From CAZJBS01 sp964544475 (GTDB lineage Bacteria; CLD3; SB21), in contig CAZJBS010000028.1 in the NCBI GenBank assembly GCA_964544475.1, forward strand, positions 1 through 39,248: a DNA stretch of 39,248 nt, read 5' to 3'. The first letter of the stretch is position 1; each line of letters begins with the position of its first letter. Under the pieces are notes generated by a model. It was not told the origin of the DNA, ran no database searches, and saw only the letters and a list, made by a program, of their open reading frames with translations. The position numbers and the translations under genes were made by a program. Positions 1 to 6,622 of this stretch are shown piece after piece.

Positions 1-55
1 CTTTATGATCATGTTTTGGGCATGAGCCTGCGTCGCCCAGGCTTCGCTGCCATAG
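1..55 (-). pseudogene. M28 peptidase, C-terminal-side fragment (split by prophage)
   Basis: Read on the minus strand from base 55, the sequence encodes YGSEAWATQAHAQNMIIK and runs off the window. This is the direct continuation of the M28 peptidase whose N-terminal part lies at 32574-33083 and ends in EELGLY. In M28 peptidases the stretch AAEELGLYGS is followed by this kind of helix, so the two pieces are one gene split by the prophage. The fragment has no start of its own and is presumably not expressed as a functional enzyme. Confidence 0.9.
52..55. repeat. Target-site duplication, left copy (ATAG)
   Basis: ATAG occurs immediately before the left terminus TAACA, and again immediately after the right terminus at 32574-32577. 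Removing the prophage and one copy restores the peptidase reading frame (GGA CTC TAT GGC AGC). Mu makes 5-bp duplications; here only 4 bases match. Confidence 0.8.
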
Positions 56-61
56 TAACAC

Positions 62-81
62 TTTTGCCTATAAGTGCGAAT
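62..81 (+). repeat. Transposase-binding-like end site L1
   Basis: A 20-base site running from TTTTGCC to GTGCGAAT, starting 6 bases inside the left terminus. It shares the TTTTG...GCGAAT frame with the sites at 85-104 and 152-172. By analogy with Mu attL this is the outermost MuA contact site; the assignment is inferred from position and repetition. Confidence 0.65.
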
Positions 82-84
82 GGC

Positions 85-104
85 TTTTGACGCTATTTGC
101 GAAT
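85..104 (+). repeat. Transposase-binding-like end site L2
   Basis: A 20-base site, TTTTGACG followed by CTATTTGCGAAT with one shared base, in the same orientation as L1 and starting 23 bp after it. Confidence 0.7.
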
Positions 105-151
105 TTAGGCGAGGTTTTATCGGCAGGGCAGCACCCCCGCCTTTCAGGAAA

Positions 152-172
152 TTTTGCGCGCTATTTGCGAAT
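152..172 (+). repeat. Transposase-binding-like end site L3
   Basis: A 21-base site, TTTTGCGCG followed by CTATTTGCGAAT. It lies just past the stop codon of the last late gene and is identical to the site at 32371-32391. The 47-bp space between L2 and L3 resembles the uneven spacing of the three attL sites in Mu. Confidence 0.7.
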
Positions 173-173
173 A

Positions 174-629
174 TCAGAACTCGGATCCTGTCCTACATAT
201 CTCGGTCTTTGCCAGTCGTTTGTTGCCTTCGAATACGATCTTTGCACCGTGCGTGAGCTGGAAATATTCATTCAGGTGCTTGATCGGTGATACGATCTGT
301 CCGTCCCAAAATTCGTTCGTATTATCGACGTGAGGATAAAGACGTATAAACTTCGTTTTCCCGTAGCTGGATTCAAAATCTGACTGATCGCGCATCATGG
401 TCATCAAATCAGCGTACTCGGTATCACTTAAGCAATCGAAATCTAACGCTACCTTCACCCACCACCCTCTCACATAACGATACCTAGAGCCATCAATTGC
501 TGTCTGAATAAAGTCATCAGGCGTGAACTCCGGCTCACATACGACCGGATACTCAAACGTCCGCTCAAGAAGACTCGAGCCAGAATTACTGCGAAGCTGA
601 AGCTTTGGTTTGCCTTTGCCGTAGAGCAT
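174..629 (-). CDS. Phage distal tail protein, unknown family
   Basis: A 151-residue protein, the last gene of the leftward late operon, starting one base after the stop of the 475-residue tail protein upstream. It contains a basic aromatic stretch (SRYRYVRGWWVKV) and shows no signal peptide or membrane segment. Its place after the tape measure suggests a distal-tail or baseplate component. I do not recognise a specific family; the structural role is inferred from position only. Confidence 0.65.
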   Translation of the reverse strand: MLYGKGKPKLQLRSNSGSSLLERTFEYPVVCEPEFTPDDFIQTAIDGSRYRYVRGWWVKVALDFDCLSDTEYADLMTMMRDQSDFESSYGKTKFIRLYPHVDNTNEFWDGQIVSPIKHLNEYFQLTHGAKIVFEGNKRLAKTEICRTGSEF

Positions 630-630
630 T

Positions 631-2058
631 TTATATAGTCCCTACTTGGCTGGTCCACCCGCGAATTGTCGTTTCCTGCTTTTCAATGTCAATAGATATG
701 CGGCGTGGATACAGGCGCAATGGAATCGACCCAACAGCGAGTTTCATATTAAACTGATAGACCGTCCACATGTTGTAACCGATACCTCGCAGTCGCACGT
801 TTGATATGTAGAACATAGTGAGAATACGATACCATTCGATCCATGTTATGTATTCTCCTTGTGCGTCATACGGGGCTCCGTCGTTGTTGTTGAATTCTAC
901 CCATAAGCCACCCTCAGTCTGACATTTTGCCAAATTGATAAACACATAGAACGTGTCTGAATCGTTACGAACACGGAAGTCTGCTTTAGCGTTAGTATCC
1001 TTACGACCCATATACCAGATGTGCGGTTGAATTTGTTCGACAAATGCGGCGTTGAGCAGTTGACCGTCTGATCCAACAGTTAGATAAATACTACCACCAA
1101 CGCTCTTTCCGTGCTTGTCTGCATAGCCGCGATCATCGACAGTCTCAAGTCGCGGCATGTAGATCGCCTTTGGAAGAGTATCTTTCTCAATCTCCACCTT
1201 CAGCACCTCTGCGTCTGCTATCGTGGTAGGCGACGGATAAAATCGCGTGCTTGGGCATACAAATGATTCTCTCTTTTCGTTGAAGCCGTACATGAACCGG
1301 AATGCGCTCATAGATTGTTTGATGAAGTCTGCTACAGTCTTGACTGTCAGATGTATGTCATGTGAATCTTCCATTCCAAACAGGCAATCTCTAAGTTGAT
1401 CTGATACGTAGAGATCTTCGAAGTACTTGAAATTCGTTTGGCCTTGGCCACGCACAGCGAGACCTGTAAGGGTATCTGTTCCATGATCAATGGCGTCAGC
1501 CGCTCCGGTGCCATTGGCAGTCTTGAGTATTTGAAATACCTTCTCGCAGAGCGCGACGAACGTCCAATCACCATCCGGGTTACCTCCCTGTGTTTCATCA
1601 ATGCCCAGCGGATTCAGCGGTCCAGTCGAGTCCCGAAATGCGAATAGACTGCCAGGATAAACGTCCAATCGCAGGGGCACAACAAGCAACCCGTCAGAGC
1701 TTGTCCATTTTACACCGTCTTTGTCTATCGACATCGGATACATCAGAGTCGTGCCTTTGTAGATGTACGCATACGACAGCCCCCCACCCACGCCAAGAGA
1801 CATTTGGTGTAGTAGAAGAACGTTGGCCGTATCTTTGACGACGTCGAGCAGGGTGATCGACATTGTCGGGATGGAGAATTCCCACGACGAGTCGTTGAAC
1901 TCATACGTGATTTCACCCAGCTTCACCAAACTCGCACAGCATGCAAGATCAGTATATTGCTGTGAGCCGACCTCATCGATGAAGTGTATTTCCCATTGAT
2001 CGAGCGTGCCATTCACCCGATCGAATACCTTGAATGGGATTTTGATACGGTTCGACAT
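631..2058 (-). CDS. Phage distal tail/baseplate protein
   Basis: A 475-residue protein directly downstream of the tape-measure gene (3 bases between stop and start). In long-tailed phages this slot holds distal tail or hub proteins. The sequence is beta-rich with many aromatic residues; the N-terminal part (FKVFDRVNGTLDQWEIHF) looks like a compact domain of the sort that binds the tube tip. No enzymatic motif is visible. The structural role is supported by context, not by a recognised family. Confidence 0.7.
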   Translation of the reverse strand: MSNRIKIPFKVFDRVNGTLDQWEIHFIDEVGSQQYTDLACCASLVKLGEITYEFNDSSWEFSIPTMSITLLDVVKDTANVLLLHQMSLGVGGGLSYAYIYKGTTLMYPMSIDKDGVKWTSSDGLLVVPLRLDVYPGSLFAFRDSTGPLNPLGIDETQGGNPDGDWTFVALCEKVFQILKTANGTGAADAIDHGTDTLTGLAVRGQGQTNFKYFEDLYVSDQLRDCLFGMEDSHDIHLTVKTVADFIKQSMSAFRFMYGFNEKRESFVCPSTRFYPSPTTIADAEVLKVEIEKDTLPKAIYMPRLETVDDRGYADKHGKSVGGSIYLTVGSDGQLLNAAFVEQIQPHIWYMGRKDTNAKADFRVRNDSDTFYVFINLAKCQTEGGLWVEFNNNDGAPYDAQGEYITWIEWYRILTMFYISNVRLRGIGYNMWTVYQFNMKLAVGSIPLRLYPRRISIDIEKQETTIRGWTSQVGTI

Positions 2059-2061
2059 TCT

Positions 2062-3951
2062 TTAGAGCGATATTCTCCTTCGCCTGTTACTTTCGATCTC
2101 CTGTCTCTCAAACACCGCCTTATCATTCAAGTCCCCAGCAAACACCGGACGGTTGTTCTCGATCGCGTTTCTGATATCGAGAGACATGACCTTCACGGCC
2201 CTCTCGATTCTGTCCGTGTCCACTGTGGCTTGAGATATCTGATTGATCACGCTTGTCGAGGGCATGGGCACAAGGGGCCCGCCGCGCACCGCGGACACTA
2301 TGTCCTTGACGAACGTATTGAAATCCGGAACCGGTGCGATGATCTCGGGGCCGTCCTCTCCGACCAACGTGATCATCGGGTCGTTTACGACAGTGCCTTT
2401 GGCTGATCCGAATAGTTTCCCAATGAACCCAAGGGCCCCGCCTCCGGTCGAGATATTGAAAAGTGCAAGTATCATCTGTTTTAGACCAGAAGCAGCAAGC
2501 ATGCGTATGAGATCGTTAATAAATCCACGCCAATTCATCCTTCCGCGCTCGGTCGCCTGCAAAAATGCGCTCTCAATCGTATTCGCAGTATAATTCCCAA
2601 ACGCATCGGACATTCGCTTCTCTTCTTCGAGCGAAGTCTGGCCTCGCTGAATGCTCTGATTATGGGCGGCTTCTTCTACACGCTGCTCAGCCTCTTTCTC
2701 GGCCTTGAATATTTCAAGCTTGGCGTCAGCCGCATTCTTCTCTCTCTCAACATCCGGGTCTATCGGAACAGGAGGCAGTCCAGCTTTTGGTACACGCCGG
2801 AGCTTCTCACCTTCGATGACTTCTCGGAGTTTTAGGAGATACTCCTGCAGCGCTTTGGACTGATCCTTCGTCTTCTCGGTTGTGTCAATGATGACAGGAG
2901 TTCCTTTTGTATGCGCCTCGTAGTAATCCTGCGCGAGACGCGTGCCGATCTGCATCCTTGTCTCTTGATCTTTCTCCGTCTCGGACAATGAATCGAGTGA
3001 GGATTGAAACGCCATAACGTACCAACCGGCGGGCGTGAAGTATTTGTATGCGAATTTGATCCACTCAGGAATTTCGATACTACCGATCTTTTCGACGACG
3101 ACGGCCAGCTTATCGAGGTTATCCGTGAGCGTTTTCAGAGCCGAGACGCCGTCTTCTGAATGAGTAAACAGTTTACCAATAGCCTCGGTAAGTCCATCAT
3201 AGGCAGTGGAAAGTTTTCCTGTCTGAACGTCCCAATCATTCATGCGTTCCACGGCTTTGTCGGCAATAATCAGGTGTTCTTCCGCAACCCCATTCATCAC
3301 GGCTAGACGGAGGGCCGCGTTGTTGCGCACGCTCGCCAGATCCATCTCCTCGACCCCTTGCTCTTTGAGTACCTGCGTGATCTTGGCCCCAAGGCCGATG
3401 GCGGTGAGCTGACGTGCATTTCCGTTTTTGATCGCCTCAGTTGCGAGATTTAGCGAATCTCCGAGATCGCGTGCGCCCTTGCCGTTTACGAGTGCGAGAT
3501 CGCGAAACTGCTTAAGTAATGTCACAGACTCCGACAGCCCAAAACCGGCCTGCAATAGATTTCTGAGTGACTGCAATGCCTCGGCCTGATCGAGAAGTCC
3601 GTCCTGTGTCAGATCTGTAACCGCACTCAGAAGGGTTGCTTGGGAAATTCCGTACCGCTCGGCCGCGGCGGAGGCCGACGCCAACGCTCTGTCGTATTCG
3701 ACCGCCTCCTCGATACCGTGACTGATCGCCTGCGATACGCCGCTGATGACGCGTTCAAGTGCAAAGTAGCCCAACGCCATACGACCAAGTGACGTGACGA
3801 GAGTGTCCGTCGTTGATATCGTCGTCTTTTTCGTCGTATTGAGACGGTTCATGCTGGCATTGAGACGATCGATGGCTTCATCAGACAGATCGGCCGTCGT
3901 GATGAATTCCTTCCCGTCAAGGACCAGCTTGAATTTTATCTGTTCGCTCAT
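2062..3951 (-). CDS. Tail tape measure protein
   Basis: A 629-residue protein and the largest gene after the frameshifted chaperone pair, the standard place for a tape measure. The N-terminal half is helical with a hydrophobic segment near residues 50-75 (LVTSLGRMALGYFALERVISGV). A charged coiled-coil region (EKNAADAKLEIFKAEKEAEQ) follows, then hydrophobic and Gly-rich segments near residues 480-520 (LFNISTGGGALGFIGKLFG), typical of tape measures. The ATG overlaps the stop of the preceding small ORF (ATGA). Its length predicts a fairly short tail, since tape-measure length sets tail length in siphoviruses. Confidence 0.85.
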   Translation of the reverse strand: MSEQIKFKLVLDGKEFITTADLSDEAIDRLNASMNRLNTTKKTTISTTDTLVTSLGRMALGYFALERVISGVSQAISHGIEEAVEYDRALASASAAAERYGISQATLLSAVTDLTQDGLLDQAEALQSLRNLLQAGFGLSESVTLLKQFRDLALVNGKGARDLGDSLNLATEAIKNGNARQLTAIGLGAKITQVLKEQGVEEMDLASVRNNAALRLAVMNGVAEEHLIIADKAVERMNDWDVQTGKLSTAYDGLTEAIGKLFTHSEDGVSALKTLTDNLDKLAVVVEKIGSIEIPEWIKFAYKYFTPAGWYVMAFQSSLDSLSETEKDQETRMQIGTRLAQDYYEAHTKGTPVIIDTTEKTKDQSKALQEYLLKLREVIEGEKLRRVPKAGLPPVPIDPDVEREKNAADAKLEIFKAEKEAEQRVEEAAHNQSIQRGQTSLEEEKRMSDAFGNYTANTIESAFLQATERGRMNWRGFINDLIRMLAASGLKQMILALFNISTGGGALGFIGKLFGSAKGTVVNDPMITLVGEDGPEIIAPVPDFNTFVKDIVSAVRGGPLVPMPSTSVINQISQATVDTDRIERAVKVMSLDIRNAIENNRPVFAGDLNDKAVFERQEIESNRRRRISL

Positions 3952-4094
3952 TTGTCTCTCGACTTCTTCAGAAGGTGGATGCGTTTGAGAAGAATGTGCA
4001 TCGGCGTTTTGGCGACGGCCTGGTAGCGTGTGACGTCATAGTCGGCATTGGCGAGTATGAAAGCCTCCCAATCCGGTTTGGACGGTTTGCTCAT
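3948..4094 (-). CDS. Tail assembly chaperone, downstream (T-like) part
   Basis: A 48-codon ORF starting MSKPSKPDWEAFILANADYD and ending LLKKSRDK, whose ATG overlaps the upstream stop. Its reading frame extends open upstream without a stop to the T8 run at 4199-4192, so a -1 slip there would join it to the upstream chaperone as a protein of about 215 residues. This is the lambda G/GT and Mu gp41/42 arrangement. It may be made mainly as the fusion rather than from its own ATG. It lies immediately before the tape measure, as expected. Confidence 0.75.
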   Translation of the reverse strand: MSKPSKPDWEAFILANADYDVTRYQAVAKTPMHILLKRIHLLKKSRDK

Positions 4095-4594
4095 TTCGCG
4101 GATGGCCCTGGCGTATTTATCGATTTCATCGTTTCGAACGCCTGCTTCATCGTCGATAAGACGGCAAAGACATTCAAGACGTCGTTTAAAGAAAAAAAAT
4201 CCGCGATCATCTCCAGGAGCAGCTTCGGCGCGATCGTCTTGAAGTCGTCATAGGTCAGCATCTGGCGGCCTCGATAGTCGCATGTTTCATACGTGTCCGG
4301 ATCGATGAGTATCGCATTGATCAGAGCTTCGACCAGGTCGCGACGTTCAAAATCCAGGTAATTTACATACTCGATCACGACGCTCAGATCGAGCGTATCG
4401 CCGGACGCTTCGAGTTTCGATTTTACATGTACGGCGCAAACATCCTGTATCTTCGCGAGTATCGTCGTCACCCGGATGACCTGCAGGGGCGACATCGGTC
4501 TCTGCAGGACGCGCTTGCCATTGATCGTGTAGATGCGGTCTTGAATCAGTGCGGTCACGTCGTGGTCTTCAGTTTGCTTTTTTCGTGCAGTCAT
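4091..4594 (-). CDS. Tail assembly chaperone, upstream (G-like) part
   Basis: A 167-residue protein. I chose the ATG at 4594 (MTARKKQTEDHD) because GAGAGGAA precedes it closely; the longer upstream reading overlaps the tail tube gene. The fold looks helical and acidic in the second half (LVEALINAILIDPDTYE). The position between tail tube and tape measure, and the slippery T8 run near the 3-prime end, match the conserved tail chaperone pair of long-tailed phages, in which the short form and the frameshifted form coat the tape measure during tail assembly. Confidence 0.75.
   Translation of the reverse strand: MTARKKQTEDHDVTALIQDRIYTINGKRVLQRPMSPLQVIRVTTILAKIQDVCAVHVKSKLEASGDTLDLSVVIEYVNYLDFERRDLVEALINAILIDPDTYETCDYRGRQMLTYDDFKTIAPKLLLEMIADFFSLNDVLNVFAVLSTMKQAFETMKSINTPGPSAK
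4192..4199 (-). promoter_or_regulatory. Candidate -1 ribosomal frameshift slippery site
   Basis: On the minus strand the mRNA reads GAT TTT TTT TCT in frame, giving the heptamer T TTT TTT. After a -1 shift the reading TTC TTT AAA CGA... stays open and enters the ORF MSKPSKPDW... in frame (33 codons to its ATG). The position is about 35 codons before the stop of the upstream chaperone gene. Confidence 0.7.
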
Positions 4595-4607
4595 ACATTC
4601 CTCTCGT

Positions 4608-5711
4608 TTATATGATTTCTGTCGCATACCTGACATCGTAGATGTAATTGAGCAGCGTCGGCGCGGATCCGCCCTCGTCTTTTCTGAAGAGTCCAAAGTG
4701 ATAACCGTCATCATCATGTTGTACGGCTTGGGACAGCAGAAGTTCGTCATTCATGTAGAAACACAGCACATCGCTTCGAAGCGACAGGCGAAACTCATAC
4801 ATAGTCGCGCCAAGCGTAAGCGCAGGAAGTAGATCGTTTGAGATCGTATTGAATTCTTCAGTTTCCCGATCAACAATTTCGACATAAAGTCGAGTTTTTA
4901 GATTGACCGGTGTGCTATCGCAGAAGAAACTGAGTACATATGACACCGATCCGGAAGGATCGCCTGCATTTCGAGACGTGATATGGATGCCGATCCTTCC
5001 CCCGGCATTGGCTTCGTTGTTCCGGAAGACCTTCTTGAATTTCAGATCGAACGCATTGGCGTAGGCTGCAAAACCCTGCGGTGCGACGCCGGAAACAGGG
5101 TCGTAGATGGTGAACTCGTTATTCAATCTGATATGCGGCAAGGAATTATCGAATCCAGCCCAGGCATCGTCGAGATCGCCGGTCGTGAATTCATTTGGGA
5201 ATGACGTTGCGATGACAAGCGTCTGATCCGGCTGATACTGAGTCAGGAGATTGATGCTGAATTCTTGCAACGACCGCTTGTAGAGGTCATTGTAGCTCTT
5301 GATGTAACCGGTGATCACAATCGGTATCGGCGACGCATTATCGAACGATTGTATGGCGTCTCCATCCACTGCCACATTCATGTTTCTGAAATAAAAATTC
5401 TTTGGAGACAATTCTGCTTCTGAAAACAGCACATCCGCAAGTTTGCCGCGCAGAGACTCGAGCGTCGCGATCACATCCGTCGACGCGCTTTGCATGATGC
5501 GCGCCTTGATCTGGACCTTGGTGCGGTACGGCAAAACCTGAAGCTTGTCGATGCGCTCGGACACGGGCGTCAGCGTCACCTGGATGTCCTTGCCGGTGTG
5601 ACCGAGATCAACGAGCGTACCACCAACGGCCGTCTCCCTTACATACAGGGAAAACGGCCCATTGATGATGTCTTCGTAGCGTTTGCGGTGTGTGACAGCG
5701 ATGGTCGGCAT
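4608..5711 (-). CDS. Tail tube-like protein with C-terminal concanavalin-like domain
   Basis: A 367-residue protein in the tail-tube position. Residues about 1-155 look like a tube-type beta domain (LVDLGHTGKDIQVTLTP ... PIPIVITGYIKS). Residues about 185-367 resemble a concanavalin A/LamG-like jelly roll: FRLSLRSDVLCFYMNDELLL and then YHFGLFRKD are typical of strands in that fold. Such a C-terminal domain on a tail protein would decorate the tail and could bind cell-surface glycans. The next gene upstream (5715-6131) may be the true tube protein, which would make this a second, decorated tube or terminator protein. The assignment is by pattern, not by search. Confidence 0.6.
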   Translation of the reverse strand: MPTIAVTHRKRYEDIINGPFSLYVRETAVGGTLVDLGHTGKDIQVTLTPVSERIDKLQVLPYRTKVQIKARIMQSASTDVIATLESLRGKLADVLFSEAELSPKNFYFRNMNVAVDGDAIQSFDNASPIPIVITGYIKSYNDLYKRSLQEFSINLLTQYQPDQTLVIATSFPNEFTTGDLDDAWAGFDNSLPHIRLNNEFTIYDPVSGVAPQGFAAYANAFDLKFKKVFRNNEANAGGRIGIHITSRNAGDPSGSVSYVLSFFCDSTPVNLKTRLYVEIVDRETEEFNTISNDLLPALTLGATMYEFRLSLRSDVLCFYMNDELLLSQAVQHDDDGYHFGLFRKDEGGSAPTLLNYIYDVRYATEII

Positions 5712-5714
5712 ATG

Positions 5715-6131
5715 CTATGATATCGTCTGCACTTCCGCGATCGTATTGCTCTTGCGTTCGAATACGCACGGGATTTTGATGAGCTTTTCCTCATCCATCT
5801 CGGCGGCAAGGCCATGGCTGAGCGTCATGCCTTTGTAGGCCAGCGTTTTTTCTCCGGTAAATCGCACGATCACCTTCTTGTTTCGGAAGCCTTCGAGCGT
5901 CGTGAACGTGTTGGCCGCGAACTGTGCGAGGTTGACTTCGATCTTCCACTTGAAACCGAGATGTTTTGGTGAGCCGTCTTCTAACGGCTCGGACATTAGA
6001 GGCTCAGCCGCGATCTTGGAGCCGTTCATGACGTATCCTACGGTCTCGTACGTCGGCGTTACGACATCCTCGGCGATTTCGACGATCGCGCCTTGAGCGA
6101 TGACTTCGGTGAGTGATTTTGTGATTGCCAT
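5715..6131 (-). CDS. Probable phage tail tube protein
   Basis: A 138-residue beta-rich protein (GYVMNGSKIAAEPLMSEPL, then HLGFKWKIEVNLAQF, then EKLIKIPCVFERKS). Size and strand pattern fit tail tube subunits of siphoviruses. It precedes the chaperone pair and tape measure, with the 367-residue tube-like protein between. The ATG is preceded by AGAAAGGTAACAG, a fair ribosome binding site. Confidence 0.6.
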   Translation of the reverse strand: MAITKSLTEVIAQGAIVEIAEDVVTPTYETVGYVMNGSKIAAEPLMSEPLEDGSPKHLGFKWKIEVNLAQFAANTFTTLEGFRNKKVIVRFTGEKTLAYKGMTLSHGLAAEMDEEKLIKIPCVFERKSNTIAEVQTIS

Positions 6132-6146
6132 TCTGTTACCTTTCTT

Positions 6147-6461
6147 CTATGACTTGTCGCTTGGGTTGATGACAAATTCAGCGTTGCGGAAGACCGTCCT
6201 TCCGTTCCACACTATTTCGAGTTTGATCTTGCCTTCAGCGTCGGCGATCCCGTATTGATCCCCGGTGACCGGTATGTAGGCGAGCCCGCGCGTCGGGCTG
6301 CCTTCCGTTTGGTTGGGATCCACCGTGCCGTCGATCTTCTTCGTGAAATCACCATTTACGATCGCGTAGATCGACGTGCCGGTCAGGTCCATCATCTCGC
6401 CGGTCTTCTTGTTCTTGAATATTTTGACGGTAAGTGAGAATGTATCGTTCTTGTATATCAT
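6147..6461 (-). CDS. Small Ig-like tail/baseplate protein (BppU-like N-domain type)
   Basis: A 104-residue beta-sandwich-like protein. The opening MIYKNDTFSLTVKIF and the later KIKLEIVWNGRTVFRNAEF match the alternating pattern of the small Ig-like domain found at the N-terminus of phage upper baseplate proteins. It lies between the fibre gene and the tube genes and starts at the stop of a 53-codon ORF. The role is inferred. Confidence 0.6.
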   Translation of the reverse strand: MIYKNDTFSLTVKIFKNKKTGEMMDLTGTSIYAIVNGDFTKKIDGTVDPNQTEGSPTRGLAYIPVTGDQYGIADAEGKIKLEIVWNGRTVFRNAEFVINPSDKS

Positions 6462-6622
6462 TACGAGACCTCGATTTCGACTTCGATGTTGTCATTCGCG
6501 AGATCAACCGCGATCTCGTTTGAATCTATTTCTGCAATAAGATCACCTGTAATGTTGATGCGTTCGTATTGAATAGACGGGTTGTCCTGGACAACGCCGT
6601 GTGTTCCAAGCGCCCAGCTCAT
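6461..6622 (-). CDS. Small acidic phage protein, 53 aa
   Basis: An ORF of 53 codons (MSWALGTHGVVQDNPSIQYE ... EVEIEVS) whose ATG overlaps the stop of the fibre gene (ATGA) and whose TAA abuts the ATG of the next gene. Translational coupling on both sides argues that it is real. The C-terminal 30 residues alternate acidic and hydrophobic residues, as in a single beta hairpin. Function unknown; a fibre-associated or tail protein by position. Confidence 0.65.
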   Translation of the reverse strand: MSWALGTHGVVQDNPSIQYERINITGDLIAEIDSNEIAVDLANDNIEVEIEVS

